Below are positions 10,129-21,930 of a stretch of DNA of 64,000 nucleotides, one piece after another; within the stretch, counting starts at the first letter, position 1, and every line of letters begins with the position of its first letter. Position numbers and translations under genes: made by a program. A model generated the notes under the pieces. The model was not told the origin of the DNA, did no database searches, and saw only the letters and a list, made by a program, of their open reading frames with translations. Source of the stretch: Theropithecus gelada (Eukaryota > Chordata > Mammalia > Primates > Cercopithecidae); the NCBI RefSeq assembly GCF_003255815.1, contig NC_037681.1:65099438-65163437 (forward strand), read 5' to 3'.

Positions 10129-10300
10129 GCTGGGTGCGGTGGCTCATGCCTATAATCCCAGCGCTTTTGGAGGCCAAGGTGGAGGATCACTTGAGCCTGG
10201 GAGTTTGAGGTTACAGTGAACTATATTTGCACCACTACATTCCAGTTTGGATGACAGAGTGGGACACTGTTTCAAAAACAATAAATAAAACAATAAATAT
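10129..10300 (+). mobile_element. Alu with internal deletion
   Basis: Sense Alu: GGCTGGGTGCGGTGGCTCAT through TTGAGCCTGGGAGTTTGAGG, then directly TTACAGTGAACTAT and the right-arm end, with a CAATAAATAAAACAATAAAT tail. About 120 bp of the centre are missing. It sits within L2 sequence. Confidence 0.85.
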
Positions 10301-10405
10301 TAGATGCTGTGCAATGTGTTAAATGTTGGGCATCCAAAGGGGGAGTAAGATGTTCATGACTTCTGCCTTTATAGAGCATACAGTCTACTGTTTAGTATGA
10401 ATGGA
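10301..10405 (-). repeat. L2 LINE 3' end, antisense (second copy or continuation)
   Basis: 'GATGCTGTGCAATGTGTTAAATG' (described) and 'AGAGCATACAGTCTACTG' resemble reversed L2. Together with 10095-10128 it looks like an L2 copy split by the Alu. Confidence 0.55.
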
Positions 10406-11186
10406 GCATAAGATGCCTAGATAAGGATGGAATTTATGGACAAGGTGGCAGGAATGGCTAGTTCAATGCAGATTGTAAGCTACCTTAAATACTGTCCTAA
10501 GGGGCTAGTTATTGTTCTGAAATCTACTGGCCTCCATACAAATTTCACATATTTACCCCAACATATGTATATATTTATTAATAAACTCTATAATGTATAC
10601 TACTGTACTGATATATACACTGTAAAATATACAAAAAATAAATATAAATGGGATAATTTAAATGTAAATAGACACGCTAGTGTTCTCTTCCTGCATTCTG
10701 TGCGCCATCTTGCATATCCTGGGTTCATGCACCTTACTTTGTAAACTAGTAGGAAATGGGAAGCATTCAAGCTTCTTATGCAGCAAAAGGATTTGATCAG
10801 AATTCTGATTCATAAAGATTCTGAATATGACTTTTATTTTAGTTGTGCTGAATAATGTTTTTAAAAGCATAGGAGAAGCTAGGCTCACATGATTCCTTCC
10901 AGTTCCAGAGTTTTATAGCTCGGGGTGCTCCTTAGAAGAGGTTAGCAATCTAACCTAGTGTTGTTGATTAGTTGTGTTATTAAGATACAATACACTAAAC
11001 TAACCAAGTGACTTAAAATAGACTCTTCAGTATGGAGTTGGTATTCCCTGCAGAGAAACTGACTTTGTTACTTGTAAGCCACCACTTTATAAATAAATGA
11101 GTCACAGCAAACAATCCAACTGGTTTCCTATATAGATATTTCAGTGGGATAGGTCTCAGTTTTCATAGATATGCTATACTTTTTTT
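10406..11186. other. Unique sequence
   Basis: AT-rich single-copy sequence. I see no recognised repeat, splice-framed ORF or RNA gene. The 105-codon ORF at 10427-10744 has no recognisable domain, and no family was recognised. Confidence 0.5.
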
Positions 11187-11213
11187 ATGAAGAAAAAAAA
11201 AAAAAAAAAAAAC

Positions 11214-11518
11214 CGGCCGGGTGCAGTGGCTCATGCCTGTAATCCCAGCACTTTGGGAGGCCGAGGCGGGTGGATCACGAGGTCAGGAGATCAAGACCAT
11301 CTTGGTTATCACGGTGAAACCCCATCTATACTAAAAAAAAAAACAAAAATTAGCCGGGCATGGTGGCAGGCGCCTGTAGTCCCAGCTACTCAGGAGGCTG
11401 AGGCAGGAGAATGGTGTGAACCCGGGAAGCGGAGCTTGCAGTGAGCTGAGATGGTGCCACTGCACTCCAGCCTGGGTGACAGAGTGAGACTCTGTCTCAA
11501 AAAAAAAAAAAAAAAAAA
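11214..11518 (+). mobile_element. AluY-like, sense
   Basis: GGCCGGGTGCAGTGGCTCAT start, AGGAGATCAAGACCATCTTG, GAATGGTGTGAACCCGGGAA, GAGCTTGCAGTGAGC (AluY-grade) and a 20-nt A tail. A 20-nt A-run (11192-11211) directly precedes it, probably the target's own A-rich sequence. It has decayed CpGs, so it is older than the copies at 13168 and 27092. Confidence 0.93.
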
Positions 11519-13152
11519 CACAAAGAACTTGATTTGTATAAGGCAGTGCTTCTTAAATGGAAGTAATAAATCTGACAGAAATATTTTTTTTCCTAAATAA
11601 ACTTTGGCAAATTACTTTTTGATTCATCCATATTATACCTAGAAGTGGAGAAATAAAGGTGGGGCACAGTATCCAAAAAGCTGGACTAAGGGAGCAGAAC
11701 TGGGCAGTTTTAGAGGTTCCAGAAATCCGTGGTACAGGGTAGCAGGCAAGCTGCAGTAGGGCAGCTGAAGACATAAGGCAGACGAGATGCCAGGTTGTTT
11801 AGAAGGCTAGTAACTGGGAAGACAGAATTAGGACCAGTTACTTCCAAATCAGGAAGACACAATTACCAGAGTTAGGACCCAGATGTGCAAGAGTTTGGAG
11901 AATGCATGTAAAGAATCAGCCCCAAGGAAAACCTCAGTGACTGAAGAGGCGGCTTGCTTCAGCTCAGCAGGTCTCTGTGCAAACACTAAGGCGGTTACCA
12001 GGGTAACTTAGGTGCAGCTGAGAACCTGACTGGAATGGGACACAAAAAGGCTGAAAGAAAGATGGTTTGCAAGTAGTCAGTGTGCCCCAAATTCATCTTC
12101 CTAATGAAACATGTATATTACTTATTTCTGAACTTCCAACAGTTCTTTTATGGTTTTAAAAATATTCTCTCATAGAATAAAGGGAAGTGTTCTTCCTAAA
12201 TTATATGAGAATGTATTAACTGTATCTTTATATATACATTTTCTGTGCAGTTTAAGAGCAACAATACATAAACCATTTTACCAATTGGAAAACTATGACA
12301 AGAAAACTTAGGTAGGAGAGGGTTCGGTTTGTTTTTGTCGGTTTCCCCCCAGCTTTGATTTTGTTCCCTGCCTAAATACTGTAATTGCTTTGTAGCACAT
12401 GCAACTTTCTCTTGCCCCACTTTACCTCACCTCTCTCAAACAACTGAGGTAACATCACATCACAAGCCAAGAACATTCTCATTCTGAGTTCACTTGGCAG
12501 TAGATAGAACAGTACTCCAACTTGACAGCCATTGTAGCAGGTAAGAGGGAAAAAAAAAAATGGGTTACCAATTTGACACACTGCTGTTGAAAGCTGTCCT
12601 AAGGCTAGTGGGTGTTGGCTAAAACCAAAATGGGCCATGGCTAGAGGCACCTGTAGAATAGTTAATGACAGTCATTTAGCTTTCATTCATTTTCCAGTTC
12701 AAATTATTTTAGAATACTTTGTTAGTTCGAACATGTTTGCTTAAGTCATTTTAGTAGTAATGCTTTTCTACAGGAGGCAATTAGGTATTCTTCATTTTAC
12801 AGCTCTTGAATAATAGCCGAGAAAACTGCAATTGCACAAGCAAAGTGCAGATAAACACCAGATTATCATATTAAAGTTCTTATTAGTCTGTCAGAAGAAT
12901 TTTTTTGCACTGAATGCTTTTTAGTTTATTATCCTTTTTTTTTTAAAGTCAGACTTTTCCCCAATGTTAGTTTAGTTTTAAAGAAATTAATCAGTCTACA
13001 TTTTTACTAGGAAACTAGTCTTTACTTCACGTCCCTGCCACCATTAACTTCAGCCTAAAATAGCAAATTTCCCTTTAAAATTTTAAAAATATGTATAATT
13101 TTAATTTTTTTTTCTGGGCTACCCAGTGGCTTCTCTACTACAAGCTGTATTA
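11519..13152. other. Unique sequence
   Basis: About 1.6 kb without a repeat I recognise. Short ORFs at 11553-11774, 12196-12420 and 12372-12650 show no known domain. A G-poor, T-rich segment with TTTTTTTT runs spans 12900-13110. Confidence 0.5.
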
Positions 13153-13167
13153 GAAAAGGTGAACCTC

Positions 13168-13470
13168 GGCCGGGCGCGGTGGCTCAAGCCTGTAATCCCA
13201 GCACTTTGGGAGGCCGAGACGGGCGGATCACGAGGTCAGGAGATCGAGACCATCCTGGCTAACACGGTGAAACCCCGTCTCTACTAAAAAATACAAAAAA
13301 CTAGCTGGGCGAGGTGGCGGGCGTCTGTAGTCCCAGCTACTCGGGAGGCTAAGGCAGGAGAATGGCGTGAACCCGGGAGGCGGAGCTTGCTGTGAGCCGA
13401 GATCCGGCCACTGCACTCCAGCCTGGGTGACAGAGCGAGACTCCGTCTCAAAAAAAAAAAAAAAAAAAAA
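13168..13470 (+). mobile_element. AluY, Old World monkey type
   Basis: Young, CpG-rich Alu: GGCCGGGCGCGGTGGCTCAA, GAGGCCGAGACGGGCGG, AATACAAAAAACTAGC, GGGCGAGGTGGCGG, GAGATCCGGCCACTGC. The CTCAAGCCTG, ACAAAAAACTAG and GATCCGGCC bases mark a cercopithecoid-type subfamily (from memory, AluYRa-like). Exact 15-bp TSD GAAAAGGTGAACCTC at 13153-13167 and 13471-13485. Confidence 0.95.
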
Positions 13471-13619
13471 GAAAAGGTGAACCTCTTCCTATGTCAGATG
13501 TGACTGCATTGTTAAGAAGCCTATCAGTAATCCCAAACCCAGTATGACAGTGATTGTTTAAAATAATTGTAAGTTTCCCATGTGTTTGCAGAGTTTCCTC
13601 GGTATTTGAAAAGCCACCA

Positions 13620-13965
13620 GGCGGGCCCGGTGGCTTACGCCTGTAATCCCAGCACTTGGGGAGGTTGAGGCGGGCAGATCACGAGGTCAAGAGATTGAGA
13701 CCATCCTGGCCAACATGGTGAAACCCCGTCTCCACTACAAATACAAAAATTAGCCGGACATGGTAGCACGCGCCTGTAGTCCCAGCTACTCGGGAGGCTG
13801 AGGCAGGAGAATCACTTGAACCCGGGAGGCAAGAGCTTGCAGTCAGCTGAGATCATGCCACTGCACTCCAGCCTGGGCGACCGAGCAAGACTCCATCAAA
13901 AAAAAAAAAAAAAAAAAAAAAGAAAGAAAGAAAGAGAGAGAGAGAAAGAAAGAAGAAAAACCCCC
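13620..13965 (+). mobile_element. Alu with GAAA-expanded tail
   Basis: Sense Alu (GGCGGGCCCGGTGGCTTACG to GACTCCATC), AluS/Y-grade, with an A24 tail that continues into GAAAGAAAGAAAGAGAGAGA-type purine repeat to about 13960. The first step of microsatellite birth from an Alu tail. Confidence 0.92.
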
Positions 13966-15210
13966 AAATTAAAGTGTTCTTAAATTTACATGGATATTTA
14001 TGTTTTGCCTATCAAACTACATATGCTTTCTTTTCAACTGTGGTTTCGTCTTCTGGAAGGGAGAAACCATATCTTTGGCAACTATTTCTCTTGTTTCATT
14101 CAACATTCAGGGAAGTGTTAAGATAGTTGGACTATCAGTTAATATTGCTCAGTTTCTATTTGAAATAGGGTGTTTTTTCCCCAAGATCTGAAGAGAATAC
14201 ACAGAGATTCCCCCTTGTAAAATCTAAAAGCTACCTTCCCTTTGTTGCAGGCATTATTGCAGGTTAAAAACAGAAGGAAAGAAACTGAAGTTACCTTCGA
14301 GTGTCATAAAAAATTACCAAGAAGTCTAAAATCCTGCCACCTGCTTTACGTGAAAACTCTCCTAGTGGGAAACCAAAGCAAAAACAGTGTTTCTTCTATA
14401 ATAATTCCTCAGAGTATCTATTGTCTTTCAAATGGGGCCAAGGCCTCTCAAGGGAAAGGAAATACTCTAAAATTGTAGGGTGCAACATAATTTGTGATTT
14501 GTGTTCTTTTATAAGTAAAATTACATGGTATTTTTGCCACCTGTTTATAACTGTGTGGGTCCTCGCATGAGGAATATTGTTGGGTCCAGAAGAAAAATAG
14601 ACAAGTAGGAGGCATGCACCACTCTTTCAGATACCATCTGATTAATTGCCTCTGACATTCCGTGACCTTTGTCTGCTCCAGCACGTGTGGTCAGTGACAG
14701 AGGCCTTAGACTGCCAGTTTTGCTGTCTTCACTGGCAGAGGGGTAGAACCGACACTTTTGTAGCCACTGGCAAGACTAAGCCTTCAAGTGGGGAAGAAGA
14801 TTATTTCCGGGTTGTCTGAACTGCCAAGTTAGCTCCCCAAATGGTTTGTGCCACAGCAGGTTTGATCTTTTCATTACATCCTGAGTTACATTGATTTCCT
14901 TTGGCTTTTTGACATGGAGAAAACAAGACACAAGAAAATGAACCAAGACCAGTTCTTTAGTATTTAAGAACTATTCCAATCAAAATGAAATAGTTTGGGT
15001 GTATTGACAAAGCTAGCTTGGAATATTAACAAATTTAATTCAGGTCAGGATACCTGACAGAAATGACTAGTCAGTGGGCAAGGAATTAATTTATTGTGTT
15101 CATCTGAACTTCCAATGAGCTTATATCAATATAACCAGATTATGGTTTGCCTGTTGCACAAACAGCAAATGGCATCTTTCAGATTTCCTGAGGGGTTATA
15201 TTCAGTGCTT
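13966..15210. other. Unique sequence
   Basis: Single-copy DNA. ORFs at 14000-14191, 14242-14478 and 14448-14684 overlap on both strands and show no domain I know. No repeat recognised. Confidence 0.5.
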
Positions 15211-15445
15211 ATGGACAGCTTAGCATAGCAGTTAAGAGCACAGATGCTGGAGTCAGACTGCATAGGATTCAATTGCAACTCTGCCATTTTCTAGTAAATT
15301 TGGGCAAATTACTTAATCTATGTGCTTCAGTTTCCTTATCTTTAAAATGGGGATAATTGTGGTACCTACTTCCTAAGGTTGTAGTGAGTTATAATTAGTG
15401 ACTTGCTAGGTGTGAAAGCACTTTAGCATAGTGCCTGATATTGGG
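15211..15445 (+). repeat. MIR SINE
   Basis: Nearly full-length MIR: GCAGTTAAGAGCACAGATGC, GAGTCAGACTGCATAGG, CAGTTTCCTTATCTTTAAAA, TGGGGATAATTGTGGTACC, and the tail GCATAGTGCCTGATA. Confidence 0.9.
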
Positions 15446-16280
15446 AAAGCACTATACAAGTGGAGAGGTAGTAGTGGGTGGTTTATATATGACATACATG
15501 TCATTGCAACAACTTTTAGCACCAGCTCCTATCTTTTGTGGTTGGATATTGGATATTTTGAGGACATTTGGGGAGTATGTCAAGCCTGGTTTCTTTTATT
15601 CTATTCAACCTATTTTTCAGGGTACCTTATTTAATAAAAGTTGATTTGGTGCTTTGGAAATACAAGCTAATTTTATGAATTGTATAAGGACATCAGGGTA
15701 ACTTAAAAGCACATAACGCATTTGTAAATATTTGGGATTGGTTTATGTTTTGGATTGTCGGAACAGCTACCCTTGACCCCTACTTGGTTGACCCAGTGAA
15801 TGCATGTGAATTTATAGCAGTCTTGGGTTTTTGCCCGGTGGGAAGCATCTATCAAGTACCCAGCAAATACTCATTTCCCTCCTGCTTGAAAACAGCTTTT
15901 CTTGTGGAACACATATCCTTGCACTTAATACCTGGGTTCTGAATATTCACATTAACAGACAATTTGAGTTATTTTACTATTGATGTGTCATCAAATATGA
16001 AGATGACTATCAATAATATGACTTTTGGTTAAATGGAATAGAAGGAGTGCTTTAAATAGAAGCATCATTAGAAAAATGAACAGTGGTTCTTAATACTTAA
16101 AAAATACCGGTTTTAACAATACAACACAAAGAAATATCGCCTATGATTTTGTTCCCCTTTTATGTAGAGTGTAATTTTGAAACGCCCCATTTTGAGTATT
16201 TGAGAGACTGAGCTCTTCTGCCTGGATAACCTCCAGGTGCAAAACATAGGAATGTCTGTGAATACACGCTGGGTTGCACA
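15446..16280. other. Unique sequence
   Basis: Two overlapping 67-codon ORFs at 15431-15644 and a 65-codon ORF at 15745-15942 were inspected; none resembles a family I know. No repeat recognised. Confidence 0.45.
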
Positions 16281-16470
16281 TAATTTAACAGCATGGGCTT
16301 TGGAGTTACGCTGCCTGTCCTCATATCCTGGCTTTGCCACTCTCTGGCTGTATGGTTTGGCCAAGTTACCTAACCTCTGTAGTCCTCAGTTTCCTCATGA
16401 ATCACAGGATCTGAGAATGAAATCAATTAACAATATAAATGAAGCACATCACACACCGCCTAATTGTTAG
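16281..16470 (+). repeat. MIR SINE
   Basis: AACAGCATGGGCTTTGGAG, CTGGCTTTGCCACTCTCTGG, CAAGTTACCTAACCTCTG and CTCAGTTTCCTCATGAATC are the MIR core in order, followed by a more diverged 3' part. The ORFs on it are chance. Confidence 0.85.
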
Positions 16471-16479
16471 TAAAAGTTA

Positions 16480-16548
16480 GTTGCTGCTACTGCTACTTTA
16501 CTATTACTATTATTGGTGCTTTGCTGTTACTATTACTACTACTAATAA
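16480..16548. repeat. Imperfect trinucleotide (CTA/TAT) repeat
   Basis: GTTGCTGCTACTGCTACTTT followed by ACTATTACTATTATT and ACTATTACTACTACTAATAA: a degenerate trinucleotide-rich segment downstream of the MIR tail. Confidence 0.7.
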
Positions 16549-17400
16549 TGTCATCATTCAACCCAGCTTTCTTTCCCTAACAAAATCACCAAGAAGTACT
16601 GTGTGGAGTGCATGCCCCCTGTAATGTTGCTACTGAAAAGATTAGAGATATTCTCAAGCTTCCTTTAATATCTCAATGTTAATCCACCAGCCATGATTTT
16701 CCCAAAGCCTTTTTGAACATCTGAACATGTCCAGCTAGTGCTGCCTCTTGAAATTATGAGTTCCAAGATCTTCCTGGGCTATGCAGAAATTGACATAGAG
16801 TGACCAAGGCCACTTGGTTCCAGCATCATGAAGTGGTGCCTCCCTCCTTTTTATGTTACAGACTTGGTGAACATACCACTTTTGATCTCCTTCAAATACA
16901 CTGAGAGTGATTTTTTATAAATCCATGTTGCCCCCCTTTTATCCCACACATTATCTTCTAAGCCTAAAGAATCTTTCAGGTAATGGTATAAATATATAAA
17001 TATCTTCTTAAATGGTAACTTTTCCCCCAGTAAAATGACATTCAAGAGTAAGGCAGTGGTTGTTCCTCCATCATCATTTCTAATTTTTCTAGATTCTAGC
17101 ATAGATAACCCATAGTTGCCTATTCTTTTTCTAATGTACATCTTTTCAAGCTCCTTTCAAATAATTATAGAGAAAGATGGTCTTATGCACCCATTCAGTC
17201 TGCCCCTGACTTGGGCAAACATGCCTTCTATGTATTAGGAACAGCAGTTTTCCCAGCTAAGATGATAACACAGTCCTAGTCTTGCAAAAACCCAACCCCA
17301 GACCTAAGGCAGTAGACTCAAACACATGCATGTGACAGTCATTTGTTGTTGCTGTTATAGAGCCAAGTTCCATTGTTCAGAATGTTTATGATATTATATT
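16549..17400. other. Unique sequence
   Basis: Single-copy DNA. The antisense 96-codon ORF at 16851-17141 has no recognisable domain or splice context. A short (TA)n lies at 17399-17413 just before the Alu. Confidence 0.45.
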
Positions 17401-17415
17401 TATATATATATATAA

Positions 17416-17699
17416 TTTTGAGACAGGGTCTCACTCTGTCACCCAGGCTGGAGTGCAGTAGTGTAAACTTGGCTCACTGTAACCTCCATCTTCTGGGCTC
17501 AAGCAATCCTCCCACCTCAGCCTCTTGAGTAGCTGGGACTACAGGCGCACACCACCAAACCAAAATAACTTTTGTATTTTTGTAGAAACGGGGTTTCGCC
17601 TTGTTGCCCAGGCTGGTCTTGAACTCCTAGGCTCAAGTGATCTGCCCAGCTTAGCCTCCCAAAGTGCTGGGATTATAGGCGTGAGCCACCGCACCCAGC
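17416..17699 (-). mobile_element. AluJ-like, antisense
   Basis: Antisense Alu: GAGACAGGGTCTCACTCTGT, CTCAAGCAATCCTCCCACCT and GCCCAGGCTGGTCTTGAACT are AluJ-grade bases. Imperfect flanking repeats TGATATTATATTT / TGATATATTTTT are consistent with a TSD. Confidence 0.92.
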
Positions 17700-19663
17700 T
17701 GTGATATATTTTTATCTGATCCCCAGCATGAACCAGGACTTTAGAAGAGACATGCCATTCTTGCACCGATATTAACTATCACATTTCCCAGCATCTACTG
17801 AGCTGTCTTCACTCATCTTGCCACCTGACATCCTGAAATTTGGGTGAAAGTCTTCTCTGGCTTACTATTCTGAAAGTCTTGGATTGTTTCCAGACCCCTT
17901 ACCTTATTTGTTTGTATTTTATCATACAGACACAGTAAAATGGTAATGATTATGCTATTTTATATTTTTTCCTCCTATATAAAAATAATTAGTGGAAACT
18001 ATTTGTAAAGAATGATACATTTACTTTTGTTGGCTAAAAGTTATCTTGATTGCCAGTCTGAATAGTGCCATGGATGGTATAGGCAGGCCTGGGGCATAGA
18101 TGGGAACAAACCTAAAAGATAAGCAAAGAATGGGTGGAGAGAGGATAAGGGTGCAGAGAAAATAGAGGCTCATCTGGTAGAAAGAAATAAAGTGCCCTCT
18201 GAAAGTGTCTCAAGTGCTTCCTAGTGGCACTGGTGCCATAGGCAGCTGTGTTGAGTCAAGCTGAGTATCTTCCTGATCTCCACTACTTCCTGCAGCTGAA
18301 AAGGGCACAGGTCTACCATACACATTTATTGTAATTTAGGGAGTGAACACGGTCCAGGTATTTGAAAAGAAGACTGGTTGTCAGGAAGCATTCCTTCTGC
18401 TTCTCTGGATTGTGTGTCTGTGATTATGTGTGTGACTTTAAGAGTAGTATCCAACCTTCTCTCTACACAAATCCTCCTGCTTGTGAGATAAGGTGTGCCC
18501 TGGCTGGGGTGTTGGCAAGCCCGGTGAACATGTCTGAACTACTCTGGGGGAGAGAATTGTGAGGGTGGGGAGGGGGTGCCCCTGGGTCCAGCCTTCCCAG
18601 AGCATAAAAAGAAGTGACACCCCCCTGGGATCCAGCCACTCTGAGGCTCAGGGAGGGCTTGGTAAAGGACGTCTTCCAGGGTATGAAACAGTTAATTTTT
18701 CTTTGTCTGAATAAAGATAGAACATACAATTACCCATGGATGATTCTCAGGCAAAGGCTCATATTGAGTGTCCGCTGTGTTTATGGCATAGTTGTAAGCC
18801 TAATGGATAATTAAGAACACCTAATCCTCACTCTGAAGCAAAGACAGTAAAATAGGGGAGGGGGGAGGCAGACTGACAGGAAACACATACATAGAACCCT
18901 ATAAATCAGTATTATAATATATCAGTCAGTGACATGTCTCACTACATTACTTTTGTTTAGCATGCATTATACTTTTAAAAAAACTCCCAATTAAATTATT
19001 TTCTATGAGTATATTGAAAACTCTTCTATTTTATTTGTAAGAGTTTGGCTATTTAATATTCCTTTGGAAACATTAATGAAAATAAGATTTTCCAATTAGT
19101 CAAGTAAATTCCGGAGCACTGTGTAACGCATGGAGAGGGTGAGAGATGAGGGAACTCAAATTAATTTATTAAAACATTAAAGAAACAGTATAGAACAACT
19201 AACAAATAATATGAAAAGATATATAAGTCTATGCAAGTATAATGAATGGACTATATTGAAGTTATCCAAATGAATGGAATATTGTCATAGGTTGGAAAAG
19301 TGAGAGAGGTCTAGATGGAGGAAAAAGGGCTTGAACAGCTCTTAAAAGACAGGTAGGAACTAGATGGGTAAAGATGAGATGAGTTTTCTAGCTAAAGGAA
19401 ATAACTAACCTGTAAAATTGTTTTTAAAATTTTAATAGTAAAAGCCATACTCATTCTTACTTATTACTTGTTGGGAAAGAATAAAATATTTCCAAAAGAA
19501 TTTGGGTGTTTGAAAAAATTGTAGAAATATTCTGTATTTTTCTCAGAAAAAATTTAAATATTCTATTTAAAAGTGACCTTCAGCTTTTCTGGTGTGAATC
19601 AGAAATGTTTCTGTATTTAAATACCATTGCAACTTTAGTTACATCTTTTCCCTATGAGCCTGG
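17700..19663. other. Unique sequence
   Basis: About 2 kb with no recognised repeat. GC is locally raised at 18480-18660 (GGGTGGGGAGGGGGTGCCCC), where three overlapping ORFs of 60-88 codons occur on both strands. This is composition, not a gene. The rest is AT-rich. Confidence 0.45.
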
Positions 19664-19676
19664 AAAGATAAGATGC

Positions 19677-19919
19677 TAATGTTCTCACTCATAGGTGGGA
19701 ATTGAACAATGAGAACACTTGGACACAGGAAGGGGAACATCACACACCGGGGCCTGTTGTGGGGTGGGGGGAAGGGGGAGGGATAGCATTAGGAGATATA
19801 CCTAATGTAAATGACGAGTTAATGGGTGCAGCACGCCAACATGGTACATGTATATATATGTAACAAACCTGCACGTTGTGCACATGTACCCTAGAACTTA
19901 AAGTATAATAATAATAAAA
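19677..19919 (+). mobile_element. 5'-truncated L1PA 3' end
   Basis: About 243 bp of L1PA 3' end in sense: TGTTCTCACTCATAGGTGGG, GACACAGGAAGGGGAACATC, the G-rich tract near 19758-19782, and ACCCTAGAACTTAAAGTATA ending in AATAATAATAAAAAA. Exact 13-bp TSD AAAGATAAGATGC at 19664-19676 and 19920-19932. This is a clean target-primed L1 insertion. Confidence 0.95.
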
Positions 19920-19932
19920 AAAGATAAGATGC

Positions 19933-21620
19933 CTGAGATCAATTAACATTTTTATAGTGTGTAGATATGATTGATATTAATACATTATAATAAAATAGAC
20001 TAATTAGAGTTAGCGGCAAACTGTTGAGATGGTGGTATTGATGAAATATCTCTGCCCATTGCAGGAGAGTTGCAGCAATCCACTCATAGAGTGATTACCC
20101 CTTATGACAAAAGACAATATCTTCATATTTCTTCATTTTAAGTCAAAGCATAAATGTAGGCAGAGATGTTTTTAACTAACATGACTATGATCGTCTATGT
20201 GCCATTATCTAATTGCTCACAGAAATCAAATTGTACAAGTGCCGAGGAATCTGAATCCAGTCTTGAGCTGTCAGTGGAGAATGTCAGTCATTTCAGTAAA
20301 TTGCCCCCTTAGTGTCATCCTGTATAATTGTTTAATTTTAGGCCTAAAAAACTATGAAAGAAATTTCGTGTAAAATGTACCAAAAGAACTGTCCCATTTA
20401 AAACATTTTATGCCATGCTTAGAAATGAAAATGGACCCTACAACAAGTAAGTCTATATGTTGTTTTATCAAAGTACTCAGATGCAATGGTAACCACTTGG
20501 CCTCTGTGTTCTCTAAAAAATTATCACGTTTTCAAATTATGCATTTAACCTGTATTAACATATGGAAGTTTTGACATAGTTTCCTTTCTCAATCAACTCC
20601 AAAGAGTCAAAAGTGATTATCAAAGCTGAAAAGGCTCTTTGTATTTTCTTCAAATGTTAAAGCCATGTGTGTGAACAAGGCTTATGAATTTGCTGTTTTA
20701 TTTCGTTGACATCTTAATTCAAAATGTAAACTGAAGTTTCTTTTCATTTCTTTGCACTGTTAATATTATTCTGTTTTTGGTTAGCTTGGGTAAAAACTGT
20801 TCACTGGTGTCATTTTTTATAATTAGCCTTTTATATCTTGGGGGTTTTGGTAAGCAAATAAATATTTTAAATGTAATTGGTGCAATTACTGTATGTGCAT
20901 TGAACAACTTTATATTGAGCTTCATGTCATGTCACATTTTTATGCTAGTGGTTTTTTATGATTTTTTTAATTGTATGTGGTATTCTTCTGAAATATATAA
21001 TTACCAACTCACCCTGAGTTGGAGAAGCAAGAGTTCTGTCGTTCTCTCAAACAGACTTGTATTGAAAGATGTAAAAAAGCTTGCTTTATTCTAACATTCT
21101 TTCCCCATCGATAAAAGTGGTTCATGTGTATGTTATTTTCACATCTTGTACAATCCCAGCATTACACTGTTCTAGTAGGAGTACAAGCAGATAACCCAAG
21201 CTTAGTCCAGATTTGATTTGGGAGAAACTAGAAGGCTGGGAAAGGAAGATGGAAGGTTGTGATGAGTAGGAAGCCAGGGGTAAAAGCAGAAAGAAATGAG
21301 AATAATGTAACCATTAGGTAAACATGAAGTTTTACCCCTGGTCCTGCCTTCGTGGCATCACATAACATGGAGAGCTTTAAGACGGCATATTTGTTCTAGC
21401 TTCACCTTTTCTCAGAATGCCACCCGGCAGCACTTTCAGGCCACATACAAACCACAGTGGAGAGGCTAGGGCAAGGGTTAGTGTGAGGGCGAGCCCAAGG
21501 AGAAGGGGAAAGTAGCACAGCCCTGGGCTCTAGGAAGTTTTGGAGAGGTTTTAGAATGGCAGGATGAAAAGTAGTGTCAAACAAAACCAAAAGGTCCTTA
21601 TTAAAATCCATTAGCAAAAA
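19933..21620. other. Unique sequence
   Basis: No repeat recognised in about 1.7 kb. The 105-codon ORF at 20777-21094 is hydrophobic and AT-driven; no signal for a real gene. G/A-rich stretch at 21226-21300. Confidence 0.45.
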
Positions 21621-21627
21621 GAATCTA

Positions 21628-21930
21628 GACCGGGCACAAAGGCTCACACCTACAATTCCAGCACTTTGGGAGGCTGAGGCAGGCAGATCACTTGAGGTCA
21701 GGAGTTCAAGACCAGCCTGGCCAACATGGTGAAGCCCTGTATTTTTGTCTCTACTAAAAATACAAAAATCAGCTGGTCATGGTGGCGGGTGCCTGTAATC
21801 CAAGCTACTCGGGAGGCTGAGGCAGAAAAATCGCTTAAACCCAGGAGGCTGCAGTGAGCTGAGATCACACCACTGCACTCCGGCCTGGGTAACAGAACGA
21901 GACTCCGTCTCAAAAAAAAAAAAAAAAAAA
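21628..21930 (+). mobile_element. AluS-like, sense
   Basis: GACCGGGCACAAAGGCTCAC to CGAGACTCCGTCTCAAAA. A short insertion, TATTTTTGTC, follows GTGAAGCCCTG near 21736. Flanking AATCTA repeats at 21622-21627 and after the A tail suggest the TSD. Confidence 0.93.

Noticed and set aside
10427..10744. 105-codon ORF in unique DNA
   Set aside because: AT-driven composition (Tyr/Lys/Asn-rich end), no start context, splice sites or recognised domain.
18480..18660. G/C-rich patch considered as a CpG island or promoter
   Set aside because: It is rich in G and C but nearly without CpG, so it does not meet CpG-island criteria.
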